Shown: positions 28,323-38,446 of the stretch, piece after piece
Numbering within the stretch: position 1 is the stretch's first letter
Layout of the letters: each line of letters opens with the position of its first letter
Translations under genes and position numbers: made by a program
The notes under the pieces: model-generated
Database searches by the model: none
Told to the model about the DNA's origin: nothing
What the model saw: the letters and a program-made list of their open reading frames with translations, nothing else
Origin: Azospirillum doebereinerae
Lineage (GTDB): Bacteria > Pseudomonadota > Alphaproteobacteria > Azospirillales > Azospirillaceae
Length of the DNA stretch: 64,000 nucleotides
Assembly (NCBI RefSeq): GCF_003989665.1
Contig: NZ_RZIJ01000005.1
Span: 242,588 to 306,587 of the forward strand
Direction: 5' to 3'

Positions 28323-30959
28323 TCACTCGTCGATGTTGCGTGCCAGCACTTCGCGCTTGCCCGAGTGGTTGGGCTTGCTGACGACGCCCTCGGCCTCCAT
28401 ACGCTCGATCAGGCGGGCAGCGGAGTTGTAGCCGATGCGCAGCTGGCGCTGGATGAAGCTGGTGGACGCCTTGCGCTCGCGGCAGACCACGGCGACCGCC
28501 TTGTCGTAGAGGTCGTCGCCCGACCCGCCGCCGTTGCCGCCGCCCGTTCCGCCATCTTCGTCGAAGGTGCTCTCGCCGTCCTCGTCCTCGGTGATCGAGT
28601 CGATGTAGTTCGGCTCGCCCTGCGCCTTCAGGTATTTGACGATGTGCTCGACCTCCTGGTCGGAGACGAACGGCCCATGGACGCGGGTGACGCGCCCGCC
28701 GCCCTGCATGTACAGCATGTCGCCCTGGCCCAGCAGTTGCTCGGCGCCCTGTTCGCCCAGGATGGTGCGGCTGTCGATCTTGCTGGTGACCTGGAAGCTG
28801 ATGCGGGTCGGGAAGTTGGCCTTGATGGTGCCGGTGATGACGTCCACCGAGGGGCGTTGCGTCGCCATGATCAGGTGGATGCCGGCGGCGCGCGCCATCT
28901 GGGCCAAGCGCTGGATCGCCGCCTCGATGTCCTTGCCGGCGACCAGCATCAGATCGGCCATCTCGTCGACGATCACCACGATGTAGGGAAGCTCGGTCAG
29001 GTCGAGCGGCTGCTCCTCGAACAGCGGCTTGCCGGTGTCGGGGTCGAAGCCGGTCTGCACGCGGCGGGTCAGCGACTCGCCCTCCTCGCGCGCCTCGCGC
29101 AGGCGGGCGTTGTAGCCCTCGATGTTGCGCACGCCCAGCTTGGACATGTTGCGGTAGCGGTCCTCCATCTCCCGCACCGCCCATTTCAGCGCGACCACCG
29201 CCTTCTTGGGATCGGTGACCACGGGAGTCAGCAGATGCGGGATGCCCTCGTAGACCGACAGCTCCAGCATCTTGGGATCGACCATGATGAAGCGGCAGCG
29301 CTCCGGCGGCAGCCGGTAGAGCAACGACAGGATCATCGTGTTGATCGCCACCGACTTGCCCGACCCGGTCGTGCCGGCCACCAGCAGATGCGGGAAGCGC
29401 GCGAGGTCGGCGACCACCGGCTGGCCGCCGATGTCCTTGCCGAGCGCCAGCGCCAGCTTGGCGCCGCCCTTGTCGAAGCTCTCCGCCGCGATCAGCTCGC
29501 GCAGCAGCACGGTCTCGCGTTTAGCGTTGGGAAGCTCGATGCCGATGGCGTTGCGGCCGGGGACCACGGCGACGCGCACCGACACCGCGCTCATCGAGCG
29601 GGCGATGTCGTCGGCCAGACCGATGACGCGCGAGGATTTGGTGCCGGGGGCCGGCTCCAGCTCGTAGAGCGTCACCACCGGGCCGGGATGGACCTTCTGG
29701 ACCTCGCCGCGCACGCCGAAATCGCCGAGCACGCCTTCCAGCTGCCCGGCGTTGCGTTGCAGGGCGGTCTCGTCGAGCTGCTCGCCGCGCACACCCAGCG
29801 GCGGGGATTGCAGCAGGTCGAGCGGCGGCAGTTCGTAGCCGCTCGGCTCGTCCGGCTCCAGGTCGAAGGCGCTCTGGCGCGGGTCGCGGGCGTCGTCGGC
29901 CTCCGGGTCGGGGGCCGGGCGCGCGACGATGGGGATCGGGCGCGGCGGCCGCGCCTCCTCCGGGACGATGGGGCCGGCGTCGAGCCCGGCCGGATGGACC
30001 TGCAGGGCTGGCGCCCGTCCCAAATCGCCGCGTCCCGGCTCCGCGGCGCGCGGCGTGTCGCCGAAGCTGGGGGCGCTGCGCACGCGGCTGGGCGCGCAGG
30101 GCTTCAGCGCGTCGTCCACGGCGCCGCTGGCGGTGTGGGCGGCGGCCTGCGCGGCGGTGCGGGCGGCCTCGACCCCGCGCCGGCCCAGCGAACCGACCCC
30201 GCTCCGGGCGCCCCGGATGACGAAGCGCGTGGCCTTCGCCGTCCCGCCGCCCAGCGCCTTCAGGCTGGCGATCCATTCGGCGATGGACAGGCCGGCGGCG
30301 AGGAACAGCACGAAGCCGCCGGCGCAGGCCGCGACCGTGGCGACCATCGACTCGGAGCCGAACAGGTTGCCGACGCCGTGCAGCAGCACCGCACCCAGGC
30401 TGCCGCCGGGCAGGGCCGCCAGCGGGTCGGAGGATTCGGTGGTCAGTCCGGCGAGCGCCATGGCAACCAGCACGACGCCCCACAGCGCCAGCACGGTGCG
30501 GAACACCGGGTTGCCCAGGCCGCGCTGGGCGCCCAGCCGCCAGCCCCAGAACATCGGCACCAGCGCGATGACGAAGGAGGCCCAGCCGAGCGACTGGATC
30601 AGCAGGTCGGCGGCGTAGGCGCCGGGCAGGCCGAACAGGTTGTGGGTGCGGACCGCCGCCGCCGGGACCGAGTTCCAGGACGGGTCGGCCGGGTTGTAGC
30701 TGCCCAGCAGGATCATCAGCAGCAGGCCGAACAGGCCCAGCACGAAGCCCATCGCCTCCCGCGCGCGGGCGACCACGAAGGCGCGGGTGGCGGGCGAGAA
30801 GAAGGGCGGCTTTTCCTGGCGCGCGGTGGCGGAGCGGATGCGGCCGTGCTCCTTGCCCTCCTTGGCGGCGGTCTTGTCCTTGGTGCCCAGACGCGGGCTG
30901 GCGGTCCGCCCCAGTGTGGGCCGGGGGCGCGCGGAGGGAGGGCCGGCGGGTCGGGCCAT
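28323..30959 (-). CDS. ftsK: DNA translocase FtsK
   Basis: An 878-residue septal DNA pump. The N-terminal domain has four hydrophobic segments (from about residue 66, [18 protein letters not shown], to about 220), followed by a Pro/Ala-rich linker. The RecA-like motor has Walker [20 protein letters not shown] (around residues 525-540) and Walker [18 protein letters not shown]. The C-terminal winged-helix gamma domain ([22 protein letters not shown]) reads KOPS sequences and activates XerCD. It segregates chromosome dimers at division. The linker is short compared with E. coli FtsK, as usual for alphaproteobacteria. It is followed upstream by the aminotransferase gene on the same strand. Confidence 0.96.
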   Translation of the reverse strand: MARPAGPPSARPRPTLGRTASPRLGTKDKTAAKEGKEHGRIRSATARQEKPPFFSPATRAFVVARAREAMGFVLGLFGLLLMILLGSYNPADPSWNSVPAAAVRTHNLFGLPGAYAADLLIQSLGWASFVIALVPMFWGWRLGAQRGLGNPVFRTVLALWGVVLVAMALAGLTTESSDPLAALPGGSLGAVLLHGVGNLFGSESMVATVAACAGGFVLFLAAGLSIAEWIASLKALGGGTAKATRFVIRGARSGVGSLGRRGVEAARTAAQAAAHTASGAVDDALKPCAPSRVRSAPSFGDTPRAAEPGRGDLGRAPALQVHPAGLDAGPIVPEEARPPRPIPIVARPAPDPEADDARDPRQSAFDLEPDEPSGYELPPLDLLQSPPLGVRGEQLDETALQRNAGQLEGVLGDFGVRGEVQKVHPGPVVTLYELEPAPGTKSSRVIGLADDIARSMSAVSVRVAVVPGRNAIGIELPNAKRETVLLRELIAAESFDKGGAKLALALGKDIGGQPVVADLARFPHLLVAGTTGSGKSVAINTMILSLLYRLPPERCRFIMVDPKMLELSVYEGIPHLLTPVVTDPKKAVVALKWAVREMEDRYRNMSKLGVRNIEGYNARLREAREEGESLTRRVQTGFDPDTGKPLFEEQPLDLTELPYIVVIVDEMADLMLVAGKDIEAAIQRLAQMARAAGIHLIMATQRPSVDVITGTIKANFPTRISFQVTSKIDSRTILGEQGAEQLLGQGDMLYMQGGGRVTRVHGPFVSDQEVEHIVKYLKAQGEPNYIDSITEDEDGESTFDEDGGTGGGNGGGSGDDLYDKAVAVVCRERKASTSFIQRQLRIGYNSAARLIERMEAEGVVSKPNHSGKREVLARNIDE

Positions 30960-31027
30960 GGGACGAAACCTCGTTCTCGGTCCGCCCCGGAGGTGAGGCG
31001 GACGCTGTCAGCCAAAAAAGACGGGGC

Positions 31028-32281
31028 TCAGCCCAGGATGCGGACGATGGCGGCGCAGGCCCGGCCGATGGTTTCGGCGTCCTGCACCAGGGCGACCCGG
31101 ATGAAACGCTCGCCGGGGTTCGCTTCGCCGGGGTTGTTGCGCGACAGATAGGCGCCGGGGAGCACGCGCAGCGCGCCCTCGGCCCACAGGCGCCGCGCCG
31201 CCTCCTCGCCGTCGCCGACCTCCAACCACAGGAAGAAACCGCCGTCGGGCCGGTAATAGCCGTAGCGGCCCTGGAGTTCGGCCTCCGCCGCCGCGAACTT
31301 GGCGCGGTAGAGGCGGCGGTTCTCCTCGACATGCGCTTCGTCGCGCCACAGCGCGGTGCTGGCCGCGACCACCGGCAGCGGCATCCCGGCGTTGGCGTAG
31401 CTGCGCAGCCGAGAGAAGCGACCGATCAGCACCGGATCGCCCGCGACGAAGCCGGAGCGCAGCCCGGCGGCGCTCGACCGCTTGGACAGGGAGTGGAAGA
31501 CCAGGATGTTCGCCCAGGGGTTCTCCCCGCGCGGCAGCCCGGCCGCCACTTGGAGCGCGCCGACCGGCGGGGTGTCGAGGTAGATCTCGGCGTAGCACTC
31601 GTCCACCGCCAGCACGAAGCCGTACTGCCGCGCCAGCCCGATGGCCTTCGCCAGATAGGCGGCCGAGGCGGCGGCGCCCTGCGGGTTGGCCGGGGTGCAG
31701 AGGTAGAACAGCGCGGTGCGTTCCAGCAACTCCGGCGTCAGTGCGTCGAGGTCGGGCAGGAAGCCGGTCCCGCGCGTGCCGGACAGGAACACCGGCTCGG
31801 CCCCGGCCAGCACGGCGGCGCCCTCGTAGGGGGCGTAGAAGGGGTTGGGCATCAGCACGGCCGGCTGGCGGCCGGCTTTGCGCGGCGGCACGGCCAGCAG
31901 CGCCAGCATGAACAGCGCCTCGCGGGTGCCCGACACCGGCAGCAGCGAGCGGTCCGGCTCGAACAGCCCGGCGGGCAGGGCGTAGCGGCGGGTCAGCCAG
32001 TCGCCGGCCGCGGCGCGGAATTCCGGCGTCCCGCCGACCGGCGGGTATTTGCCCCAGCCGGCGGTGTTGGCGCGCAGCGCCTCGTCGATCAGGGCGGGGG
32101 GCGGGTGCTGCGGCTCGCCGACCGACAGCATGACCGGCGCCGTGTTGGCGCGGGGCGTGACGCCGGCCAGCAGATTGGCCAGCCGGGTGAAGGGGTAGTC
32201 GGTCAGCAGGTCCAGCCGGTCGTTGCCGATCGCTTCGGCAAAGACGGCACCGGGATGAACGCTGAAATCCGCAGAAACCAT
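31028..32281 (-). CDS. Class I/II PLP-dependent aminotransferase (DapC-like; aat beside glnZ)
   Basis: A 417-residue fold-type I aminotransferase. The PLP lysine is in FHSLSKRSSAAGLRSGF, the cofactor aspartate in VLAVDECYAEIY, and the NP motif in LCTPANPQGA. It resembles the succinyldiaminopimelate aminotransferase (DapC) group, which would act in the same lysine/diaminopimelate route as dapB in this window. From memory, the A. brasilense glnZ locus has an aminotransferase gene named aat at this position. The ATG at 32281 is chosen over upstream in-frame codons because family alignment begins with the DLLTDYPFTRL region. Substrate remains inferred. Between it and ftsK are about 70 bases. Confidence 0.82.
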   Translation of the reverse strand: MVSADFSVHPGAVFAEAIGNDRLDLLTDYPFTRLANLLAGVTPRANTAPVMLSVGEPQHPPPALIDEALRANTAGWGKYPPVGGTPEFRAAAGDWLTRRYALPAGLFEPDRSLLPVSGTREALFMLALLAVPPRKAGRQPAVLMPNPFYAPYEGAAVLAGAEPVFLSGTRGTGFLPDLDALTPELLERTALFYLCTPANPQGAAASAAYLAKAIGLARQYGFVLAVDECYAEIYLDTPPVGALQVAAGLPRGENPWANILVFHSLSKRSSAAGLRSGFVAGDPVLIGRFSRLRSYANAGMPLPVVAASTALWRDEAHVEENRRLYRAKFAAAEAELQGRYGYYRPDGGFFLWLEVGDGEEAARRLWAEGALRVLPGAYLSRNNPGEANPGERFIRVALVQDAETIGRACAAIVRILG

Positions 32282-32408
32282 GACGCCGCACACCTTGCCA
32301 GACCCTGTTCCGGACCCGCTCGGGATCACCCGTACGAATCGGAAACGATCCTATCGGCGGGGGGCGGAGGGCACAAGCGCACAAAACCGGACGGGCGCGG
32401 CATGCCCA

Positions 32409-32429
32409 TCTCCCGCCCAGGGCGGGAGA
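32409..32429. terminator. Hairpin downstream of glnZ (half repeat unit)
   Basis: TCTCCCGCC pairs perfectly with GGCGGGAGA over a 3-base loop, 20 bases past the glnZ stop. The stem equals the inner hairpin of the dispersed palindromic repeats. It may end the glnZ message, which is known as monocistronic in A. brasilense. Confidence 0.5.
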
Positions 32430-32448
32430 GGGCGTGCGGGAAAGGCCC

Positions 32449-32817
<369 letters not shown>

Positions 32818-32911
32818 TCAGCCTTGTGCCCGGCCCCGTCGCGGGTCTTCCCATTCGGGTGGTCCCGTTCGTGCGCCAAGCCTGTTCGTCTGCGCCGCAA
32901 AAAGCAACGAT

Positions 32912-32927
32912 TACAAGAATCGTGCCG
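32912..32927 (-). promoter_or_regulatory. Sigma-54-like promoter of glnZ
   Basis: On the minus strand, CGGCACGATTCTTGTA matches the -24/-12 consensus TGGCACG-N4-TTGCA with GG and G(T) at the right spacing; the -12 dinucleotide is GT instead of GC. It would start transcription about 110 bases before the glnZ ATG. This agrees with nitrogen-regulated expression reported for glnZ; I could not find a clear NtrC site. Confidence 0.6.
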
Positions 32928-33139
32928 GTTGAAAGGCGCCGCAACATCATGGATATGCCCTCCGTTTAGGCGCTCAAGGCGTGGGCATAAGCCTATATTT
33001 TGGTCACCGACAACCGGTCCGGCAACGGCGCGCGGCGGCGGCGCTGGACATCGCCCCGAGGGAGCGCAATTGTTGCCGCGCGACGGTCGCGGCCTCCTGG
33101 CCGCGCCGGACGGGACCGCGAAGCGAAGGACGGAAAGAC

Positions 33140-34375
33140 ATGGCCGAATCGGGCGACATCGCCACCGAGGTGGTGGTTCTGGGTGGCGGTCTGGCGGGGC
33201 TGACCATGGCGGCGGCGCTGGCGACGGCCGGCGTGCCGGTGGTCTGCATCGACCAGGACAGCCCCGAGCGCCAGGGCGGCGACGGCTTCGACATCCGCAC
33301 CACGGCGCTCTCCTACGCCTCGATGAAGGTGCTGGAGGGGGCGGGCGTCTGGCGCCACATGGAGGCCCAGGCCGGCCCGATGCTGGACATCCGCATCGCC
33401 GACCAGTTCTCGCCGCTGTTCGTCCATTACGACCACACCGAGCTGGCGGTGGATGGGCAGAACCGGCCCTTCGGCTGGATCCTCGACAACAAGGACATCC
33501 GCCGCGCCCTGTTCACCCGCGCGGCCGAACTGCCGGGGCTGGTCCATCTCGCCCCGGCCAAGGCGGTCGGGGTGGAGCGCAACCGCTCCGGCGCCACGGT
33601 GACGCTGGAGGACGGTCGCAAGGTCCGGGCCCGGCTGGTGGTCGGCGCCGATGGTCGCCGGTCGCTGGCGCGCGAGAGCGCCGGCATCAAGGTGCGGCGC
33701 TGGACCTACGACCAGAGCGCCATCATCTGCACGATCCGCCACTCGGAGCCCAACAAAGGGATCGCGGTCGAGCATTTCTTCCCCAACGGCCCCTTCGCCG
33801 TGCTGCCGATGACGGGGAACCGCTGCTCCATCGTGTGGAGCGAGAAGACCGCGCTGGTGAAGACCTACCTCGACCTGTCCGACGCGGAGTTCGTGGAGGA
33901 GTTGACCCGGCGCTCCGGCGGCTATCTCGGCGACATCGAGCTGGTGTCCCGGCGCGAGGCGTGGCCGCTGTCGGTGCTGCTGGCCGAGCGCTTCATCGCC
34001 GACCGCCTCGCGCTGGTCGGCGAATCGGCCCACGCCATCCACCCCATCGCCGGCCAGGGGCTGAATCTGGGCATGCGCGACGTGGCGGCGCTGGCCGAGG
34101 TGGTGGTCGACGCGCACCGGCTGGGGCTGGACGTCGGCGGGCCGGAGGTGCTGGCCCGCTTCCAGCGCTGGCGCCGCTTCGACACGGTGCTGCTGGCCGC
34201 CGTCTGCGACGGTCTGGTGCACCTGTTCTCCAACAACATTCCGCCGGTCCGGCTGGCGCGCGACCTCGGCATGGCGGTGGTCAACCGGCTGCCGCCGGTC
34301 AAGCGCTTCTTCATGCGGCACGCGATGGGCGTCGTCGGCGATCTGCCCCGGATGATTCGCGGGCTTCCCCTTTAA
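33140..34375 (+). CDS. UbiH/COQ6-family FAD-dependent hydroxylase
   Basis: A 411-residue flavoprotein hydroxylase. The FAD motif VVVLGGGLAGLTMAAALA is at residues 10-27, the NAD(P)H-side motif RLVVGADGRRSLARE is in the middle, and the family signature LVGESAHAIHPIAGQGLNLG near residue 290 identifies it as UbiH/UbiF/UbiI-like. Such enzymes add ring hydroxyls in ubiquinone synthesis. Which carbon is hydroxylated cannot be told, since alphaproteobacteria use several paralogues with altered specificity. The ATG at 33140 follows GGACGGAAAG. It is divergent from glnZ and 93 bases upstream of lolA. Confidence 0.88.
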   Translation: MAESGDIATEVVVLGGGLAGLTMAAALATAGVPVVCIDQDSPERQGGDGFDIRTTALSYASMKVLEGAGVWRHMEAQAGPMLDIRIADQFSPLFVHYDHTELAVDGQNRPFGWILDNKDIRRALFTRAAELPGLVHLAPAKAVGVERNRSGATVTLEDGRKVRARLVVGADGRRSLARESAGIKVRRWTYDQSAIICTIRHSEPNKGIAVEHFFPNGPFAVLPMTGNRCSIVWSEKTALVKTYLDLSDAEFVEELTRRSGGYLGDIELVSRREAWPLSVLLAERFIADRLALVGESAHAIHPIAGQGLNLGMRDVAALAEVVVDAHRLGLDVGGPEVLARFQRWRRFDTVLLAAVCDGLVHLFSNNIPPVRLARDLGMAVVNRLPPVKRFFMRHAMGVVGDLPRMIRGLPL

Positions 34376-34468
34376 GACGCTTGGAACCGGGCCGGCGGCG
34401 CCTTATGTCCGCCACAACGCCCGCTTAAGACCCCAACGGGTCCGATACCGGGTTTGGACTTCTCAGGG

Positions 34469-35134
34469 ATGACCGCCGTGCTTCGCCGCCTCATTGCCAC
34501 GCTTTTCGTCACCGCGTCCCTGGCCGGTCTGGCCGCCGCCCCGTCCAGCGTCGCCGCCGCGCCCGCCGCGGCCAGGCTGTCGGCGCAGGACCAGACCGTC
34601 GTCGCGCAGGCGGAGGAGTACCTGAACGGCATCCACACCATGCAATCCAAGTTCGTGCAGGTGGCGCCGGACGGGCGGCAGGCGACGGGGACCTTCTCGC
34701 TGTCGCGGCCGGGCAAGATGCGGCTGGAATACGACAAGCCGATCAAGGATTTCGTCGTCGCCGACGGCTCCTTCATCTTCTACTGGGACGGCGAGATGCG
34801 CCAGCAGTCGAGCGCGCCGATCGGCTCGACCCTGGCCGACTTCATCCTGCGCAAGACCGTCCGGCTGTCGGGCGACGTAATCATCACCGACGTCTACCGT
34901 TCTCCCGGCGTGGTCGAGATCAGTCTGGTCGAGAGCAAGGAGCCCGGAAAGGGCACCCTGACGCTGGTCTTCGAGGACCGGCCCTTCCAACTGCGCAAAT
35001 GGCGGGTGCTGGACGGGCAGGGGCTGACGACCGAGGTGGCGCTGCTGAACCCGCGCACCGACGTCAGCTTCGACAGCGAGATGTTCTATTTCAAGGAACC
35101 GAGGAGCGGGTCCGACTTCGGCCGGGGGAACTGA
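34469..35134 (+). CDS. lolA: Outer-membrane lipoprotein carrier protein LolA
   Basis: A 221-residue periplasmic protein. After a signal peptide (MTAVLRRLIATLFVTASLAGLAAAPSSVAAA) comes the LolA fold with YLNGIHTMQSKFVQVAPDGRQATGTFSLSRPGKMRLEY and IYWDGE-type strands. LolA escorts lipoproteins from LolCDE to the outer membrane. I take the ATG at 34469; a TTG five codons earlier is in frame. In many alphaproteobacteria lolA lies close to ftsK and xthA, as here. The spacing to the next gene is about 80 bases. Confidence 0.92.
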   Translation: MTAVLRRLIATLFVTASLAGLAAAPSSVAAAPAAARLSAQDQTVVAQAEEYLNGIHTMQSKFVQVAPDGRQATGTFSLSRPGKMRLEYDKPIKDFVVADGSFIFYWDGEMRQQSSAPIGSTLADFILRKTVRLSGDVIITDVYRSPGVVEISLVESKEPGKGTLTLVFEDRPFQLRKWRVLDGQGLTTEVALLNPRTDVSFDSEMFYFKEPRSGSDFGRGN

Positions 35135-35212
35135 GCGGAGCCTGCTCCGTCCGGAAACGAACCCCTTCCGTTCCTGTTGTCTGTCTACAGGATTCGCAGT
35201 GGGGACTCTTCC

Positions 35213-35812
35213 ATGCCCGACAGCCCGGCGTCCCGCCTTCAGGGCATGAACGCGATGCTCGCCCGCAATTGGTGGGCGCTGGCGCTGCGCGGCGCCGCCG
35301 CCATCCTGCTGGGCGTGATGGCGCTGCTGCTGCCGGGGGTGACGGTGGCGACCCTGGCGCTGACCTTCGCGGCCTATCTGCTGCTGGACGGGGTCTTCGC
35401 CCTGCTCGCCGGCCTGCGCGCCTCGCGCCGGCACGACCGGGCGTTGCCCTTCATCCTGGAAGGCTCGGTCAGTCTGATCGCGGGCGTCGTCGCCGCTCTT
35501 TGGCCGGAGGCCAGCCTGTTCGCGCTGGTGTTCCTGATCGCCGCGTGGTCGGTGATGACCGGCTTCGCCGAGATCATGGGCGCGTGGCGCCTGCACGAGA
35601 CCCACGGCAAATGGGCGTGGGGCGTGGCGGGCGCCCTGTCCGTCCTGTTCGGCCTCAGCCTTTGGCTTCTGCCGGCGCTGGGCTTGCTGGCGCTGGCCTG
35701 GGGCGTGGCCGCCTACCTGATCGCGTTCGGCGTGCTGGCGCTGGTCACGGCCTTGCGGCTGCGCCGCGCCCTCGCCGGCGCGCCCGGCCGGCCGGCGCTG
35801 CCGGTTCCCTGA
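35213..35812 (+). CDS. HdeD-family membrane protein
   Basis: A 199-residue inner-membrane protein with six hydrophobic segments and two repeats of the DUF308/HdeD motif (WWALALRGAAAILLGVMALLLPG and later GKWAWGVAGALSVLFGLSLWLLP). E. coli HdeD contributes to acid resistance at high cell density; the molecular function is unknown. The ATG lies after a weak GGGGAC site. It stands alone between lolA and the convergent marR-like gene. Confidence 0.85.
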   Translation: MPDSPASRLQGMNAMLARNWWALALRGAAAILLGVMALLLPGVTVATLALTFAAYLLLDGVFALLAGLRASRRHDRALPFILEGSVSLIAGVVAALWPEASLFALVFLIAAWSVMTGFAEIMGAWRLHETHGKWAWGVAGALSVLFGLSLWLLPALGLLALAWGVAAYLIAFGVLALVTALRLRRALAGAPGRPALPVP

Positions 35813-35847
35813 ACGGGGAGGGGCGGTTTTCCCGTCATGCGGACGCG

Positions 35848-35877
35848 AAAAAGGGAGCCGGGCCATGCCCAGCTCCC
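35848..35877 (-). terminator. Rho-independent terminator of marR-like gene
   Basis: On the minus strand GGGAGC pairs with GCTCCC around an inner GGGC/GCCC stem, followed by TTTTTCGCG. It lies 29 bases past the stop of the MarR-family gene. Confidence 0.75.
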
Positions 35878-35905
35878 TGTGATCGTCGTGAACCGCCGTT
35901 CCGGC

Positions 35906-36400
35906 TTACTTCGCGCGGGAGACCCGGCGGAGGAAGTCGTTGAACTGGGCCTGCTCTTCCGGGCTCAGATCCTTGACCATGCCCTGGTCGTGCGCCTGGA
36001 TGCGCGGAACCAGCTCGTCCATCAAGGACTGGCCTTCCGGCGACAGGCGCAGCGCGTAGGAGCGGCGGTCGTTCGGCGAGGGCGCGCGGACCACGAGGCC
36101 CCGCGATTCCAGCCGGTCGATCACCGCGACCATGGTCGAACGGTCGATGCCGACCGCCGTCCCCAGATCGGACTGGGACAGGCCCTCGTTCTCCCGGATC
36201 ATGATCAGCACGCCGAACTGGCCGGGCGTGATGTCATGGGGAGAAACGGCGGTCTGGAAGCTTTGGAACACCGCGACCTGAGCCTTGCGCAGGTTGTAGC
36301 CCACGAGGTCGGGAAGAGGGCCAAGGGCGAGCTTGCCGTTTTTGCCGGGACGCAGGCGCGAACGCCGGTCGGCGGGGGTGGAACGCTCGTTGTCTGTCAC
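35906..36400 (-). CDS. MarR-family transcriptional regulator
   Basis: A regulator of about 164 residues with the winged helix-turn-helix of the MarR family: the recognition region reads LSQSDLGTAVGIDRSTMVAVIDRLESRGLVVRAPSPNDRRSYALRL-like, with the DRR wing signature. No redox cysteine is seen, unlike OhrR at 59242. The start is uncertain; I suggest the GTG at 36400 (VTDNERSTPADRR), as the 23 codons further upstream do not look like family sequence and begin with TTG. It is divergent from the fumarylacetoacetase-fold gene at 36800, with a 400-base gap; that gene, or hdeD, are candidate targets. Confidence 0.83.
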   Translation of the reverse strand: MTDNERSTPADRRSRLRPGKNGKLALGPLPDLVGYNLRKAQVAVFQSFQTAVSPHDITPGQFGVLIMIRENEGLSQSDLGTAVGIDRSTMVAVIDRLESRGLVVRAPSPNDRRSYALRLSPEGQSLMDELVPRIQAHDQGMVKDLSPEEQAQFNDFLRRVSRAK

Positions 36401-36799
36401 CGCTATGCCATCTTTGAATACTGTCGGATGAACGGATAAAATGAGGCCGCCGCCTATCTTTGTCAGCAAGAACCGTACAGTCCACGCTCAATGCATGGCT
36501 GATATGCGTTCTGCGTATTGGTGGAGCGGCGAACAAACTCCACTTTGAAGAGTCAAGAAGTGATCGTACCCGGATACGGCAGCGATCGCCCGCAACACGG
36601 TTTCCCCTGCCGCACGCGGGTTCCGTAAACGGAGCTTCCGACGCCCGGTCCCCCCCAGACCGGGCGTCTTCGTGTCCGGGCCATGGCGTCCGATTCGCGC
36701 CGCCGCCGGGTGTCCGAGGGGCTTGGTGCGGCGTCCGCTTTCGGGTTACGTGTTGGGACCGTCGGAACCGACGCGACCCCAACGCAAAGAGCCGCTGCC
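36401..36799. other. Intergenic region between marR-like and FAH-fold genes
   Basis: About 400 bases without a convincing gene. The part at 36411-36560 is relatively A+T rich and probably holds the divergent promoters. The stretch 36595-36665 has GCTTCCGACGCCCGGTC and GACCGGGCGTC, an inverted repeat (CGCCCGGTC / GACCGGGCG) centred near 36656. No operator could be assigned. Confidence 0.5.
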
Positions 36800-37483
36800 A
36801 TGGCCTACGCCCTTCCCCTGTGGACCCAGCCCTCCGTTCCGGTGACGGGCGGGGATCCGTTCCCCGTGCGCCGCATCTACTGCGTCGGCCGCAACTACGC
36901 CGCCCACGCGCGCGAGATGGGCGCCGATCCCGACCGCGAGCCGCCGTTCTTCTTCATGAAGCCGGCCGACGCCATCGTCGCCGACGGCGCCACCATCCCC
37001 TATCCGCCCAAGACCGCCAACCTGCACCACGAGATCGAGCTGGTCGTCGCCATCGGCCGCGGCGGGCGCGACATCCCGGTGGAGTCGGCCCTGGAGCACG
37101 TGTTCGGCTACGCCGTCGGCCTCGACATGACCCGGCGTGACCTTCAGAACGCGGCGAAGAAGGAAGGCAAGCCCTGGGACATGGGCAAGGGCTTCGACCA
37201 ATCGGCGCCCTGCGGCGCCATCCGCACCGTCGCCGACATCGGGCATCCCGACAAGGGCGCCATCACCGTGTCGGTCAACGGCGCGCTGCGCCAGAAGGGC
37301 GACCTGTCCGACCTGATCTGGTCGGTGGCCGAGACGATCGCCTACCTGTCGGGCCTCGTCGAGCTTCAGCCGGGCGACCTGATCTACACCGGCACGCCCG
37401 AAGGCGTCGGCCCGGTGGTGGCCGGCGACGTGCTGACCGGCGCCGTCGAGGGCGTCGGCACCCTGACCCTGACCATCGGCTGA
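36800..37483 (+). CDS. Fumarylacetoacetate hydrolase-fold protein
   Basis: A 227-residue FAH-superfamily enzyme. Conserved parts are RIYCVGRNYAAHAREMG, the metal ligands in NLHHEIELVVAIG (E-x-E) and GYAVGLDMTRRDLQ (D), and the C-terminal GDLIYTGTPEGVGPV. Members hydrolyse C-C bonds in diketo acids or decarboxylate oxaloacetate (FAHD1-like); with this short length, maleylpyruvate/acylpyruvate hydrolase or oxaloacetate decarboxylase are likely. The gene is 10 bases upstream of xthA, so they are co-transcribed, but the pairing does not suggest a shared pathway. Confidence 0.88.
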   Translation: MAYALPLWTQPSVPVTGGDPFPVRRIYCVGRNYAAHAREMGADPDREPPFFFMKPADAIVADGATIPYPPKTANLHHEIELVVAIGRGGRDIPVESALEHVFGYAVGLDMTRRDLQNAAKKEGKPWDMGKGFDQSAPCGAIRTVADIGHPDKGAITVSVNGALRQKGDLSDLIWSVAETIAYLSGLVELQPGDLIYTGTPEGVGPVVAGDVLTGAVEGVGTLTLTIG

Positions 37484-37493
37484 CCGGTTTCCC

Positions 37494-38288
37494 ATGCGCA
37501 TCGCGACCTGGAACATCAATTCCGTCCGCATGCGTCTGGACCTCCTCTTCCGCCTGATGGAAGAGGAGGCGCCGGACGTGATCTGCCTTCAGGAAACCAA
37601 GGTGGTGGACGCCGACTTCCCGCTGGCGCCCATCGTCGAGCGCGGCTACGCCCACACCCACATCCACGGCATGAAGGGCTACAACGGCGTCGCCATCCTG
37701 TCGCGGCTTCCCTTCGAGTCGCAGGACGTGCAGCACTGGTGCGGCAAGCAGGATTGCCGCCACGCGCTGGCCCATCTGCCGGGCGGGGTCGAACTGCACA
37801 GCGTCTACATCCCGGCCGGCGGCGACATTCCCGACCCGGTGGTGAACGAGAAGTTCGCCCACAAGCTCCAGTTCCTCGACGAGATGACCGACTGGCTGCG
37901 CACGCAGCGCTCGCCCGACCGGCGGATGGTGCTGGTCGGCGACCTGAACATCGCGCCGCTGGAACAGGACGTGTGGAGCCACAAGGAACTGCTGTCGGTC
38001 GTCTCCCACACGCCGATCGAGGTGGAGAAGCTGGCGGCGATGCAGGCGTCGGTCGGCTGGGTCGACGCGATGCGCCACTTCGTGCCGCCGGACGAGAAGC
38101 TCTACACATGGTGGAGCTACCGGGCGAAGGACTGGGCGGCGTCGAATCGCGGCCGCCGCCTCGACCATGTCTGGGTCACGCCGCCCCTGAAGGACGCCTT
38201 GCGCGGCCAGAAGGTGCTGCGCGACGCGCGAAGCTGGGAGCCGAAGCCGTCCGACCATGTGCCGGTGATCGTGGACCTCGACGTGTAA
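37494..38288 (+). CDS. xthA: Exodeoxyribonuclease III (AP endonuclease)
   Basis: A 264-residue enzyme of the exonuclease III/APE1 family. It has RIATWNINSVRMRL, the metal-binding glutamate in ICLQETKV, GDLNIAP with the catalytic Asp/Asn pair, and the C-terminal SDHVPVIVDLDV. It cuts DNA at abasic sites and removes 3' blocks in base-excision repair. Full length. The start lies 10 bases after the FAH-fold gene stop. It is convergent with the M15-type lipoprotein gene across a composite repeat. Confidence 0.94.
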   Translation: MRIATWNINSVRMRLDLLFRLMEEEAPDVICLQETKVVDADFPLAPIVERGYAHTHIHGMKGYNGVAILSRLPFESQDVQHWCGKQDCRHALAHLPGGVELHSVYIPAGGDIPDPVVNEKFAHKLQFLDEMTDWLRTQRSPDRRMVLVGDLNIAPLEQDVWSHKELLSVVSHTPIEVEKLAAMQASVGWVDAMRHFVPPDEKLYTWWSYRAKDWAASNRGRRLDHVWVTPPLKDALRGQKVLRDARSWEPKPSDHVPVIVDLDV

Positions 38289-38306
38289 GGATGGGGGGCG
38301 TCGCGT

Positions 38307-38416
38307 GCCCCCTCCCTAACCCTCCCCCGCTTGCGCGGGAGAGGGGACTGCCGCTGAACGCCGACAAGCATCCGGCCCCCTCTCCCGCGCAAGCGGGGGA
38401 GGGATGGGGAGGGGGC
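38307..38416. repeat. Composite palindromic element, copy C (with core)
   Basis: 110 bases between convergent genes. The left arm is CCCCCTCCCTAACCCTCCCC, the right arm GGGGAGGGATGGGGAGGGGG, with inner hairpins CCCGCTTGCGCGGG and CCCGCGCAAGCGGG. The core reads GGGGACTGCCGCTG then AACGCCGACAAGC in the same orientation as copies A and D. Confidence 0.85.
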
Positions 38417-38446
38417 AAACGGTTATCCTTACCTCCACACCCCTGC

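Noticed and set aside
28239..31151. A 970-codon frame on the plus strand opposite ftsK
   Set aside because: Shadow frame; FtsK motifs are complete on the minus strand.
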